Shown piece by piece: positions 8,624 to 16,838 of a DNA stretch of 64,000 nucleotides. Origin of the DNA: JAEUIX01 sp964611125 (GTDB taxonomy: Bacteria > Planctomycetota > Phycisphaerae > Phycisphaerales > UBA1924). The position numbers and the translations under genes were made by a program. Location: the NCBI GenBank assembly GCA_964611125.1, contig CAZSZO010000001.1:149195-213194 (forward strand). Reading direction: 5' to 3'. The notes beneath the pieces were generated by a model that saw only the letters and a list, made by a program, of their open reading frames with translations, was not told where the DNA came from and made no database searches. Each line of letters starts with the position of its first letter. Positions within the stretch are counted from its first letter, which is position 1.

Positions 8624-8986
8624 GGGGACTTGGGTGGGCGGGGAGGGTTGAGTGGATCTGGGGATCTGGGGATCTGGGGATCTGGGGATCTGGGGATCTG
8701 GGGATCTGGGGGAGTTCAGGGGCGGATGTGAGGTTCGCTCGTGCTTTCGCTGATAGGCGTCTGTTAGAGGCATCGGTACGTCAAGATCGGTCACGGAACG
8801 GTTGTGCTGGCGGCCCTGGCCTCCCACCCACCGGAATGGAGGCATCGTCCCCTGACAGTTACCCACCCAGGTTATCGGCTGGAAATCTAAGCAGGCAGGT
8901 GGTAGATTCGGGGCCTGAAAAGGCGGGACGAGGGCGGTTTTCTCGGCCCAAAGGGTTCGCCAACTGAAACCTCCAAGGAGCATGGC
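8624..8986. other. Divergent intergenic region between phosphatase and hemoglobin genes
   Basis: 363 bases without a confident gene. It holds the 8-bp tandem repeat at 8655-8710 and must carry the promoters of both divergent genes. A strong ribosome-binding site AAGGAG at 8975-8980 serves the hemoglobin gene at 8987. An alternative ATG for the phosphatase lies at 8773 (minus strand). No clear -35/-10 pair stood out. Confidence 0.6.
8655..8710. repeat. Tandem repeat, 7 perfect copies of the 8-mer GATCTGGG
   Basis: Units begin at 8655, 8663, 8671, 8679, 8687, 8695 and 8703 with no mismatch; the array ends at GGGA. Because 8 is not a multiple of 3, all minus-strand frames stay open and read a PQIPRSPD-like repeat. 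The array lies just upstream of, or inside the 5' end of, the phosphatase gene. Confidence 0.97.
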
Positions 8987-9484
8987 ATGTCGAAGGTCAC
9001 GATGATGGTGGTGTGTGCGGGTCTGGCGCTGGGCGGCACGATGCTGGCCGGCTGCAAGAGCGATAAGGCTGACTCGAAGGCCGCGGTGGCGAACACGGCG
9101 TGGGACCGTCTGGGCGGCCAGACCAACGTCCGCAAGGTGGTTGACGACTTCGTTGATCGCTGCGTGAAGGACGACAAGAACGTCAACTTCTTCCGCAAGA
9201 ACGTCGCGGGCTACCCGGAGTGGAAGCCCACCGGCCAGCAGGTTGAGAACCTGAAGGTCCGCCTGGTCGAGCTGATCAGCTCCGGCACCGGCGGCCCGCT
9301 GAAGTACACCGGCAAGACGATGAAGGACTCGCACAAGGGCATGAAGATCACGACGGCGGAGTTCAACGCCATCGCTGGTCACCTGGATGCGGCCCTCAAG
9401 CAGGGCGGCGCCAACGACGCCGACCGCGCTGCCGTGATGAAGTTCGCCGCGAGCACGGCGCCCGACATCATCGAGGTCAAGTGA
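8987..9484 (+). CDS. Lipoprotein-anchored group I truncated hemoglobin
   Basis: 165 residues. Residues 1-23 are a lipoprotein signal with lipobox LAGC, lipidated Cys23, so the protein should be tethered outside the cytoplasmic membrane. Residues 38-160 match group I (TrHbN) truncated hemoglobins: WDRLGGQTNVRKVVDDFVDR, NVNFFRKNV, GGPLKYTGKTMKDSHKGMKI and the helix AEFNAIAGHLDAALKQGG. The proximal heme ligand is His116 in DSHKGM. The family binds O2 and NO. A canonical AAGGAG lies 6 bases before the ATG, and a hairpin terminator follows, so the gene is monocistronic. Most truncated hemoglobins are cytoplasmic; a lipoprotein form is unusual. Confidence 0.88.
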   Translation: MSKVTMMVVCAGLALGGTMLAGCKSDKADSKAAVANTAWDRLGGQTNVRKVVDDFVDRCVKDDKNVNFFRKNVAGYPEWKPTGQQVENLKVRLVELISSGTGGPLKYTGKTMKDSHKGMKITTAEFNAIAGHLDAALKQGGANDADRAAVMKFAASTAPDIIEVK

Positions 9485-9515
9485 CCTTCGACGAACGGAA
9501 TCACTGAATCATGCG

Positions 9516-9546
9516 GCCCCGGAGCGAGAGTTTCGGGGCTGTTTTT
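9516..9546 (+). terminator. Rho-independent terminator after hemoglobin gene
   Basis: 6-bp GC stem GCCCCG / CGGGGC with a 12-base loop, followed by TGTTTTT. It is 32 bases after the stop codon at 9484. Confidence 0.75.
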
Positions 9547-9579
9547 CTTGGGCGGGCGCCTTTTCTTGGAGCAGTGCGC

Positions 9580-9948
9580 ATGACCGGTCATGGGAACGCC
9601 TCGAAAAATGTCGTGCTGGTGGTGGTGGCCCTGATCCTGCTGGGGGTCGCCGGGGCGATCGTGTACCAGAACTTCGGCGGCGGCTCTGAGGCTGCGCAGA
9701 ACCTGGCGGCCCTGGAGAAGGGGCGGAGCTACCAGCAGACGGTGCGCGAGCAACTGCGTGAGGAGCGGTTCAACGCCGTGTCGTTCACTGTCGGCCCGAG
9801 CGAGCCCAAGCCGGGCGAGAAGGTGAAGATCGAGGTCAACGGGCGGGTTGCGACGCAGAAGGATCTGGACGACCTCAAGAAGATCGTCAGCGACCACCCC
9901 GCTCCGCTGGAAGTGGTGTGGAACGTGACCGCCGGTCCGGGCAAGTAG
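9580..9948 (+). CDS. Small single-pass membrane protein of unknown function
   Basis: 122 residues from ATG 9580 (GGAG about 8 bases upstream). A short polar N-terminus is followed by one transmembrane helix (about residues 9-28, NVVLVVVALILLGVAGAIVY), then a soluble domain of about 90 residues rich in charged residues (KGRSYQQTVREQLREERF; PKPGEKVKIEVNGRVATQKD). The soluble part would face the periplasm or outside. I do not recognise the family. It follows the hemoglobin gene on the same strand but behind a terminator, so it probably has its own promoter. Confidence 0.75.
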   Translation: MTGHGNASKNVVLVVVALILLGVAGAIVYQNFGGGSEAAQNLAALEKGRSYQQTVREQLREERFNAVSFTVGPSEPKPGEKVKIEVNGRVATQKDLDDLKKIVSDHPAPLEVVWNVTAGPGK

Positions 9949-10023
9949 GCCGGGCTGGGGTTGGCGTGTCGGGGGTTGCGGACGCCGGATGGCGTGGCGC
10001 GCGGCAGGGAGATCTGCGGGGAC

Positions 10024-10419
10024 TCAGCGGCGGAGGCGGCTGAAGTGGACCTCGAGGAACTTCGCGACGTAATCAACGATGCTCAGCGCCTCGGGAATCT
10101 CGGGGTTGCTCGTGGCACCCATGGGCTCGAACCGCATGCCTTTAAAGCGGGCGACGGCCTCACTCAGGGGGAGCCCGAACTGGAGGGCCAGCGAGAACGC
10201 CCGGCAGAAAGCCTGGCACATGCCTGAAATCGTCGAGCCTTCCTTGCTCATCTTGATGAAAATCTCGCCCGGGGAGCCGTCCGCATGGAGTCCGATGGTC
10301 AGGTAGCCTTCATGGCCCCCGATCGTGAACTTGTGGGTGATCGATGAGCGCGTCGGCGGAAGGACCTGTCGGGTGGCGACCATGTCGGGCTTTCCCTTCG
10401 ACTCCTCGGTCATCGGCAA
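10024..10419 (-). CDS. Stand-alone TSCPD domain of class II (B12-dependent) ribonucleotide reductase
   Basis: 131 residues made up almost entirely of the C-terminal TSCPD domain of NrdJ-type reductases: ITHKFTIGGHEGYLTIGLH, GEIFIKMSKEGSTISGM, FGLPLSEAVARFKGMRFEP and SIVDYVAKFL. In most NrdJ proteins this follows the large catalytic barrel; here it stands alone, with no radical-site or barrel sequence around it. Some bacteria split NrdJ into two chains (NrdJa/NrdJb in Pseudomonas), so it may assist a reductase encoded elsewhere, or bind nucleotide or zinc on its own. The start at 10419 gives a short polar lead (MPMTEESKGKPD); the next gene is divergent. Confidence 0.85.
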   Translation of the reverse strand: MPMTEESKGKPDMVATRQVLPPTRSSITHKFTIGGHEGYLTIGLHADGSPGEIFIKMSKEGSTISGMCQAFCRAFSLALQFGLPLSEAVARFKGMRFEPMGATSNPEIPEALSIVDYVAKFLEVHFSRLRR

Positions 10420-10584
10420 CCCTCGCGCACGCTTGCGACGGCGTCAGCTGAGACCGGCGGAGATTCGCTGCGATCTGTACTATCGGACGCAGGCCGCTTC
10501 TCACCGCAATGTCTGGCGATTCAACGCGTCGACCAGCCGATCCTATACTCTCGCCGACATTGCGCCGCGGCAGGCAGGCTTTCC

Positions 10585-10941
10585 GTGCACCAAACCACCA
10601 CCAAACCCGCGCCGATCACCGACCGGAGTCAGGTCCTGACGCTGAGCGGCCTGACGCTGCTCATCGTGGTGGCGCTGGCGATGTCGGGGACGAGCCCGAA
10701 GGCCCTGGCCGAGGCGGCTCGGGAAGCGCCCGACCGGATCACTTCCCCGGCGCCGGTGGTGGTGACGGCGGAGCGGCGGGTGCAGCGGGTGCGGCCGCCG
10801 GTGTCGGGGTCGGCGAATGTGAATCCGGTGCGTGCCTCGGGCCGCCTTGAGGGCGGCGGCGGGCGCGAGCGCGGGCGGGTGTTCCCGGGGCCGGGGCGGG
10901 TGCGGCTGGCGCTGCTTGACCTTCCGCCGCCGCGGGGGTGA
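10585..10941 (+). CDS. Predicted small membrane protein, unknown
   Basis: 118 residues from GTG 10585. One hydrophobic segment (about residues 17-34, QVLTLSGLTLLIVVALAM) is followed by a Pro/Arg/Gly-rich tail. No known motif. Support is the position between flanking genes, a plausible membrane helix and an open frame on the strand of secA; the composition of the tail is low-complexity, so it could be a chance ORF in GC-rich DNA. Confidence 0.5.
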   Translation: MHQTTTKPAPITDRSQVLTLSGLTLLIVVALAMSGTSPKALAEAAREAPDRITSPAPVVVTAERRVQRVRPPVSGSANVNPVRASGRLEGGGGRERGRVFPGPGRVRLALLDLPPPRG

Positions 10942-11274
10942 GCGGGTCCGGGCCGGGCATCGCTCCAGCGACGCCGGCGCGGTGCACGCCATGGGGTCTT
11001 TCCGGCCAACGCCGGATCGACGACGCACAGAACCCTGAGAGGCCGCTCGCGGTCCTGCTTGACAGGCCGTGGTGAGCCTTGGCGGGTCATCCAGTTCAAC
11101 CCACAGTTCAACCCGGTTCAACCAACAGGTCGAAAGGTCGACACGTCAGCAAGCCACCCGGCGTGCGCGTTCGGAGCGTGTGGCCGTGAGCCGCTGCGGG
11201 CCCTGCCCGCCCATGCGAGCCGCCCCGCCGCCCCAGGCGTTCGGGCACCCAAGATTCTCCGACGGATTCCATCC
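10942..11274 (+). other. Leader region upstream of secA
   Basis: 333 bases without a supported gene. A TTGACA hexamer sits at 11059-11064 but no matching -10 is clear. Three short repeats of GTTCAACC occur at about 11094, 11105 and 11115. The secA frame is open back to 11059, yet the sequence there does not resemble a SecA N-terminus, so it is treated as leader. Confidence 0.45.
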
Positions 11275-14200
11275 ATGAAGCAAGATATTCCTCTCATTGG
11301 CCCCATCCTCAACCGCATCATCGGGACGAGGAACGACCGGTTCGTGAAGCGGTACACCCAGCGGGTCGAGGCGATCAACAAGCTCGAGCCGGAGATGCGG
11401 AAGCTGACTGACGGCCAGGTCGCCGGCAAGGTGAAGGAACTGCGGGCCCGCTTCGACGGGGGCGGGGCTGGGGGCAAGGCCGACGCCCTGATGGTTGAGG
11501 CCTTTGCGGTGGCCCGCGAGGCGATGGATCGTGCGGTGGGCATCCGGAGCATCTTCAATCCGGTCCACGCGGCGAAATTTGACCCCAGCCGCCTGTCGGA
11601 GCGCGGCCGGGCGCTGTTCGAGGAGGCCAAGGCGCGGATCGCCGCGCTGGCGCCGGCCCCCCCGGATGGTGCGTTTCTGGGCTGCACCGAGCCGCAGCCG
11701 GGGTGGCTGCAGGCGGAGCTTGAGCCCGAGCTCTATGAGGAGGTGCGCAAGCTGTATCCCGAGAGCCGGCCGCCGTTCCGGGCCCGGCCCTTCGACGTGC
11801 AGCTGATCGGCGCCATGGTGCTCTACCAGGGCAAGATCAGCGAGATGAAGACCGGCGAGGGCAAGACGATCGTCGGCCCGCTGGCGTGCTATCTGGCGTG
11901 CATCGAGCGGATCAAGGTGCACGTGGTGACGGTGAACGACTACCTGGTGCAGCGCGACCGCGACTGGACGTTCCCCTACTTCCACGCGCTGGGGATGACC
12001 GTCGGGGCGATCCACCCTCAGCACATGCAGGGCGAGGACGTGAAGCGGAAGATGTACCGCTGCGATGTGGTGTACGGCACCACCAGCGAGTTCGGATTCG
12101 ACTACCTGCGCGACAACATGAAGCGCTCGGCGGAGCTGCAGGTGCAGAAAATGCGCCAGATGGCGATCGTCGACGAGGTGGACTCGATCCTGATCGACGA
12201 GGCCCGCACGCCGCTGATCATCTCGGGCCCGGCCCACGAGGACCGGCCGAGGTACGAGCTGGCCGACCAGCTGGCCCGGCACCTGCTTCAGAAGCAGCGG
12301 CCGTGGCAGGCTGCCGACGATGCGCTGGAGACGTGCAAGAAGCGGATCAAGGGTCTGGAGGGGGACATCCGCAACGCCCGCGAGAAGGACGCGATCCCCG
12401 CGATGCAGCAGGAGCTGAGCAAGGCGCGGGCCGACCTGCCCCGGGCTGAGGCGGAGCGGACCAAGCACACGCAATACTTCGAGACGCAGCCGGAGCGGAA
12501 GGCGGTGCACCTGACGCACGACGGGATCGCCGAGGCGCAGCGGGCGGCCAACGTGGGATCGTTCTACGTGGGTGAGAACATGGACGTGCCGCACCTGCTG
12601 GAGCAGGCGCTGCGGGCCCACGTGGTGTACCAGCTGGACCGGGACTACATCGTGGCGCCGCAGGAGAACCCCAACACCGGGCGGGTGGAGCCGAGCATCG
12701 TGATCGTGGACGTGAACACGGGCCGGCCGATGGTGGGCCGGCAGTGGTCCGACGGGCTGCACCAGGCGGTTGAGTGCAAGGAGAGCGTCCCGATCAAGCA
12801 GGAGAACCAGACGGTCGCGACCATCACGATTCAGAACTTTTTCAAGATGTACAAGCGGCTGGCGGGCATGACCGGCACCGCCGACACCGAGGCGCAGGAG
12901 TTCCACGACATCTACCGGCTGGACGTGGTGAGCATCCCCACCAACAAGCCGGTGACGCGGCGTGACTTCGACGACACGGTGTTCCTGACGGGCAAGGACA
13001 AGTGGTCGCACATCGTCGATGAGATCAAGGCCTTCCACGATGTGGGGCGGCCGGTGCTGGTGGGCACGACCAGCGTTGAGAAGAGCGAGATGCTGGCCCA
13101 GATGCTGCAGCGGCGGCACGGGATCAAGCACGAGGTGCTCAACGCCAAGCAGCACGAGCGCGAGGCCCACATCGTCGAGAACGCCGGGCAACTGGGCCAG
13201 GTGATGATCGCCACCAATATGGCGGGGCGCGGGACGGACATCAAGCTGGGGCCGGCGGCCCGCGAGGCGCTGCTGCGGCACTGGCAGCTGCGCGAGGTGT
13301 GCCCGGGGTCAGTGACGGTGGAGAGCACCGATGACCAGCTGCGCGAGGCGGTCTACCGCAAGGTGGGCCCGGGGCACCTGGAGATCCCCAAGCGCGAGGT
13401 GGAGGCGCTGGCCTTCCCGGAGCTCGAGCTGCGGCTGCTGCGGCACTGGGCCCGCAAGCACACCTGGGCGTCGGACAAGGCGATCGACCGCGCGTCGGCC
13501 GAGGAGCTGCGCAAGGAGCTCGATCAGCACGGGCGGTTCATGCTGCACCGCATCCGCTGGTTCTCGAGCGTCGAGGACCTGGGCGGGCTGCACGTGATCG
13601 GCACCGAGCGGCACGAGTCGCGGCGCATCGACAACCAGCTGCGCGGGCGGTCGGGCCGGCAGGGCGACAAGGGCTCGACGCGGTTCTTCATCGCGCTCGA
13701 TGACGACCTGATGAAGATGTTCGCCGGCGAGGTGACGATGGCGATCCTCTCCAAGCTGGGCATGAAGGAAGGGGACGCGATCGAGCACCCCATGCTCTCC
13801 AAGAGCGTCGAGCGGGCCCAGCGCAAGGTCGAGGAGCAGAACTTCCAGCGGCGCAAGCACATCCTCGAGTACGACGAGATTCGCGAGCACCAGCGGCAGA
13901 AGTTCTACGGCCTGCGCCAGCGCGTGCTGGAAGGGCGCGACATGCGCGGGCTGATCTTCGGCTGGATCGGCGAGTCGGTCCGCGACGCGGTGGAGGAGCA
14001 CCTCAGCCCCAAGTTCCCGGCGCGGTCCATCGCGGAGTTCGTGAAGTCCAAGACCGACTGCACCATCAGCGACTCGCGCCTGCGGGGGCTGAGCCTGAGC
14101 GAGCTGGACAAGCGCGTCCGCGAGGAGTGCAAGGAGGAGGTCCACTCGCTCATCGGCATCACCGTCGGCGAGTACCTTCCGCCGTCGGAGGGCGACGGGC

Positions 14201-15357
14201 CGTCGGTCGACCTCGACATCCCCGGGCTCATCAAATGGTCCAAGGAGCGGTACGGGGTGGAGTTCAGCGAGAAGGACCTCTCCGGCGAGCAGCACGACTG
14301 GTCGCAGCTGCGCCGCATGGTTGTCGACCGGCTGTACGAGGCCGCGGCGGCCAGGCTCGATGAGATCGACCTGCGCGGGATGGCGGCGTTCCTGGAGCCC
14401 AACTACGGCGCCCAGGAGCTGTGCAAGTGGGCGGCGAACAAGTTCGACATCGCCATCAAGATCGAGGACGTCGTGAAGGCCCAGACCGAGGGGACCGACA
14501 AGGTCGAGGCGCTGATCCTCGCCGAGACGCAGAAGCTGCACACCAAGCGCGAGGTCGAGTTCCCTGTCGACTTCATGATCGACATGACCCGCATGATGGC
14601 CCAGCAGCAGTCGCAGGTGCAGGCCATGAACCAGCTGGTGAGCTGGGCCAACACCCGCTTCCAGCTCGGCTGGACGCCCGAGCACGTCGCCAAGACCCTC
14701 GCCTCGCCGGCACGGGCCCGCGAGGAGCTCATCAAGGCGAGTCAGAAGTTCCTCGCCGAGGGCGCCCTTGAGAAGGAGGTGCAGGCTGCGATCGCCTGCA
14801 AGACCGACAACGATCTCGAGGCGCACCTCAAGAACCGCTTCAAGATCGAGCTGCCGGAGGCGATGCGGTTCATGGAGGGCCAGGAGCGGGCCGACGCGAT
14901 CCGGTCCAAGATCGAATCGATTCTGCGGGCCGAGTTGCTCTATCTGGAGCGGACCATGCTCCTCGAGGTGCTCGACGACCTCTGGAAGACGCACCTCTAC
15001 CAGATGGACCAGGTCTACGACACCATCCATCTGCGCGGCTACAGCCAGCAGGACCCGCGCTACGAGTTCAAGCGCGAGGGCTCGCGGCTCATGAACGAGA
15101 CCATGCAGGCGATCCGCGACCGGGTCACCGACTACATCTTCAAGGTCCGGCTGGCGCCTCCCACTCCTCCCACCCCGCAGGCGCCACCGCCGGCGAGGGT
15201 GATGGCGGGTGCGGCCCGCCCGGCGATCAACGGCTCGGGCGCCTCGCGCGCGGGCGCGGCCGGAGGGGGTGCAGGGGGCGGAGGCGATCCGTACTATTCA
15301 CCGCCCATGCCCGCCGCGGCGCCGAACCCGCCGGGTCGGGGACCGACCCAGGGCTGA
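11275..15357 (+). CDS. secA: Preprotein translocase ATPase SecA, enlarged
   Basis: 1360 residues against about 830-950 in most bacteria. ATP-driven motor that pushes unfolded preproteins through SecYEG. ATG 11275 gives the typical MKQDIPLIGPILNRIIG start. Motifs in order: Walker A MKTGEGKT (191-198), DEAD-type VDEVDSILIDEARTP (299-313), MTGTADTEAQEF, GTTSVEKSEMLA, ATNMAGRGTDIKLG (from about 646) and the arginine-finger motif HVIGTERHESRRIDNQ, GRSGRQGD (791-798). An insertion lengthens the stretch between the last two to over 120 residues, and another extra block of several hundred residues lies in the helical scaffold/wing half. The C-terminus is Pro/Gly-rich and lacks the CxCxSGxxxxxC zinc motif that binds SecB. 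Confidence 0.96.
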   Translation: MKQDIPLIGPILNRIIGTRNDRFVKRYTQRVEAINKLEPEMRKLTDGQVAGKVKELRARFDGGGAGGKADALMVEAFAVAREAMDRAVGIRSIFNPVHAAKFDPSRLSERGRALFEEAKARIAALAPAPPDGAFLGCTEPQPGWLQAELEPELYEEVRKLYPESRPPFRARPFDVQLIGAMVLYQGKISEMKTGEGKTIVGPLACYLACIERIKVHVVTVNDYLVQRDRDWTFPYFHALGMTVGAIHPQHMQGEDVKRKMYRCDVVYGTTSEFGFDYLRDNMKRSAELQVQKMRQMAIVDEVDSILIDEARTPLIISGPAHEDRPRYELADQLARHLLQKQRPWQAADDALETCKKRIKGLEGDIRNAREKDAIPAMQQELSKARADLPRAEAERTKHTQYFETQPERKAVHLTHDGIAEAQRAANVGSFYVGENMDVPHLLEQALRAHVVYQLDRDYIVAPQENPNTGRVEPSIVIVDVNTGRPMVGRQWSDGLHQAVECKESVPIKQENQTVATITIQNFFKMYKRLAGMTGTADTEAQEFHDIYRLDVVSIPTNKPVTRRDFDDTVFLTGKDKWSHIVDEIKAFHDVGRPVLVGTTSVEKSEMLAQMLQRRHGIKHEVLNAKQHEREAHIVENAGQLGQVMIATNMAGRGTDIKLGPAAREALLRHWQLREVCPGSVTVESTDDQLREAVYRKVGPGHLEIPKREVEALAFPELELRLLRHWARKHTWASDKAIDRASAEELRKELDQHGRFMLHRIRWFSSVEDLGGLHVIGTERHESRRIDNQLRGRSGRQGDKGSTRFFIALDDDLMKMFAGEVTMAILSKLGMKEGDAIEHPMLSKSVERAQRKVEEQNFQRRKHILEYDEIREHQRQKFYGLRQRVLEGRDMRGLIFGWIGESVRDAVEEHLSPKFPARSIAEFVKSKTDCTISDSRLRGLSLSELDKRVREECKEEVHSLIGITVGEYLPPSEGDGPSVDLDIPGLIKWSKERYGVEFSEKDLSGEQHDWSQLRRMVVDRLYEAAAARLDEIDLRGMAAFLEPNYGAQELCKWAANKFDIAIKIEDVVKAQTEGTDKVEALILAETQKLHTKREVEFPVDFMIDMTRMMAQQQSQVQAMNQLVSWANTRFQLGWTPEHVAKTLASPARAREELIKASQKFLAEGALEKEVQAAIACKTDNDLEAHLKNRFKIELPEAMRFMEGQERADAIRSKIESILRAELLYLERTMLLEVLDDLWKTHLYQMDQVYDTIHLRGYSQQDPRYEFKREGSRLMNETMQAIRDRVTDYIFKVRLAPPTPPTPQAPPPARVMAGAARPAINGSGASRAGAAGGGAGGGGDPYYSPPMPAAAPNPPGRGPTQG

Positions 15358-15600
15358 GCGGGGCCGACGGAAACCTGACAGATTGCGAACACGCTGACAG
15401 CGGTTTGCTGGTGATGGTTGCTTCGCGCGCCCGGGGGTCCGATCATTGCAGTTGACCGCAACAGCCGGCCCGCACGAGCCGTATCGCATGGCGTGCGGCC
15501 TTCGTGCGGGGGCGGGCGGTTCGCGCTCGCCATCTGGGTGAGTGCTTCGTCGTTGTGGTCGTGCTTGAGTGGTGTTTGGGCGACTTTGGGGGAACCAGAC

Positions 15601-16482
15601 ATGATCGCAACCTCGACGGCAACCGCAAGCACCGCACGCACAGCCGTAGCCAGTCGGCGGCGGGCGTTCACGATGGCCGAGATTCTGATCGTGATCCTGG
15701 TGATCTCGCTGCTGCTGGCGATCAGCCTGACGGTGGGTTCGCGGGTGCTGGATGGCGGCCGCCTGCGGGCCACCGAGCAGACGATGAAGATCGTCGACCA
15801 GCTGGTGACCGAGTACACCGCTTCGACCGGCGGCAAGGTCCCGGCGTTCTACACCAGCACCGACGGCGTGGACTTCCCGATCGTGGACGGTCGGCTGGCC
15901 TCCGGCGGGGCGCCGGGCTCGGGCGGGGGCGGGGCTGGGCTGGTGCAACCGTCGCTCTCGCTGTTCCTGCTTGAGGCGCAGCGGTCGCGCATCGCCGACA
16001 AGATGATGACCGGCATCGACAGCAAATTCATCACCCGAACGGTGGCGCTGGCTTACGGGTTCCAGGCGACGGCGACGACCGTCGATCTCTCTCCGCTCGA
16101 CGCACCGGTGATCCTCGACGGCTGGGGCAACCCCCTCCGCATCGTGCACCCGGCCTTCCACGGCGGCTTCGGCCGCTACTACAAGGGACCGGGCGAGGAG
16201 GGCGAGGAGCGGCTCAACCTGTTCATCAAGCCGCCGGTGACGCTGCTGCGGCCGGGCCCGGCCGACGCGACGGAGTTTTCGCGTTCCTGCCAGCCGTTCG
16301 ACCCCGTCGCCACCCAGACCGGCCAGACCGGCGACGCCGACGAAGGACGCTGCCTGGCCAACCGGCCGTACGTCTACAGCATGGGGCGCGACGGGGACGC
16401 GGGGACGCGCGTGGACAACGTCTATCTGCCCAGCGGCACGCCGCAGTGGCCGACGGAAACGGCCCGCGTCAATCTGGATTGA
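15601..16482 (+). CDS. Type IV pilin-like pseudopilin (prepilin N-methylation motif)
   Basis: 293 residues from ATG 15601. A basic leader ends in RRRAF, followed by TMAEILIVILVISLLLAISL, a type II secretion or type IV pilus N-terminal helix with Glu at mature position 5. The usual Gly at -1 before the Phe is Ala here, so cleavage by prepilin peptidase is plausible but not certain. The soluble part (residues 60-293) contains a Gly-rich loop and a DGWGNPLRIVHP segment, common in planctomycete pseudopilins. It is a lone gene 243 bases after secA; no other secretion gene is near. It may belong to a T2SS-like apparatus encoded elsewhere. Confidence 0.82.
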   Translation: MIATSTATASTARTAVASRRRAFTMAEILIVILVISLLLAISLTVGSRVLDGGRLRATEQTMKIVDQLVTEYTASTGGKVPAFYTSTDGVDFPIVDGRLASGGAPGSGGGGAGLVQPSLSLFLLEAQRSRIADKMMTGIDSKFITRTVALAYGFQATATTVDLSPLDAPVILDGWGNPLRIVHPAFHGGFGRYYKGPGEEGEERLNLFIKPPVTLLRPGPADATEFSRSCQPFDPVATQTGQTGDADEGRCLANRPYVYSMGRDGDAGTRVDNVYLPSGTPQWPTETARVNLD

Positions 16483-16635
16483 CTGGCCCCTTGGGGCCGC
16501 CGCGGAAGCGGGTGGCGGCCGGTCGTGCCGGGGAAACCGCGGGTCGGCGGGCTGAGTGTGCGAATAACGCGAATCTGGCTTAGCCAGGGGAATCCGGTTG
16601 GCTGGCGCGGCCGGAGGTGCTAGGATGACATCGAC

Positions 16636-16709
16636 CGGGGCGTAGCGCAGCTTGGTAGCGCGTTTGGTTCGGGACCAAAAGGTCGGAGGTTCAAATCCTC
16701 TCGCCCCGA
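16636..16709 (+). tRNA. tRNA-Pro (anticodon CGG)
   Basis: 74-nt cloverleaf. Acceptor arms CGGGGCG (16636-16642) and CGCCCCG (16702-16708) pair fully. The D stem is GCGC/GCGC with a GG in the loop, the anticodon arm is TTTGG-TTCGGGA-CCAAA giving CGG, and the T arm is GGAGG-TTCAAAT-CCTCT. The discriminator is A and CCA is not encoded. It reads the proline codon CCG, frequent in this GC-rich DNA. Confidence 0.97.
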
Positions 16710-16722
16710 TTGACGATTGAAG

Positions 16723-16758
16723 CGCCCGCAAACGCCCGGTTTGCGGGCGTTATCGTTT
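16723..16758 (+). terminator. Terminator after tRNA-Pro
   Basis: 10-bp stem CGCCCGCAAA / TTTGCGGGCG with a short loop, followed by TTATCGTTTT. It begins 14 bases after the tRNA. Confidence 0.8.
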
Positions 16759-16838
16759 TGGCGGCTCGCGGGAGCGCGGGAGCGCGATTACCGCCGCAAA
16801 TGGCCGGCCGCTTCGCTGCGAGCGTGCAACTGAGAGCT

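Noticed and set aside
8655..8710. Considered as a CRISPR array
   Set aside because: The 8-bp units are contiguous with no spacers.
8623..9382. N-terminal extension of the phosphatase to 9382
   Set aside because: It would overlap most of the hemoglobin gene on the other strand and adds sequence without known domains; starts at 8623 or 8773 are preferred.
11146..13281. Long minus-strand open frame of about 711 codons opposite secA
   Set aside because: It is the reverse shadow of the secA reading frame in GC-rich DNA; its composition is Arg/His/Leu/Pro low-complexity and it has no recognisable domain, while the plus strand has every SecA motif.
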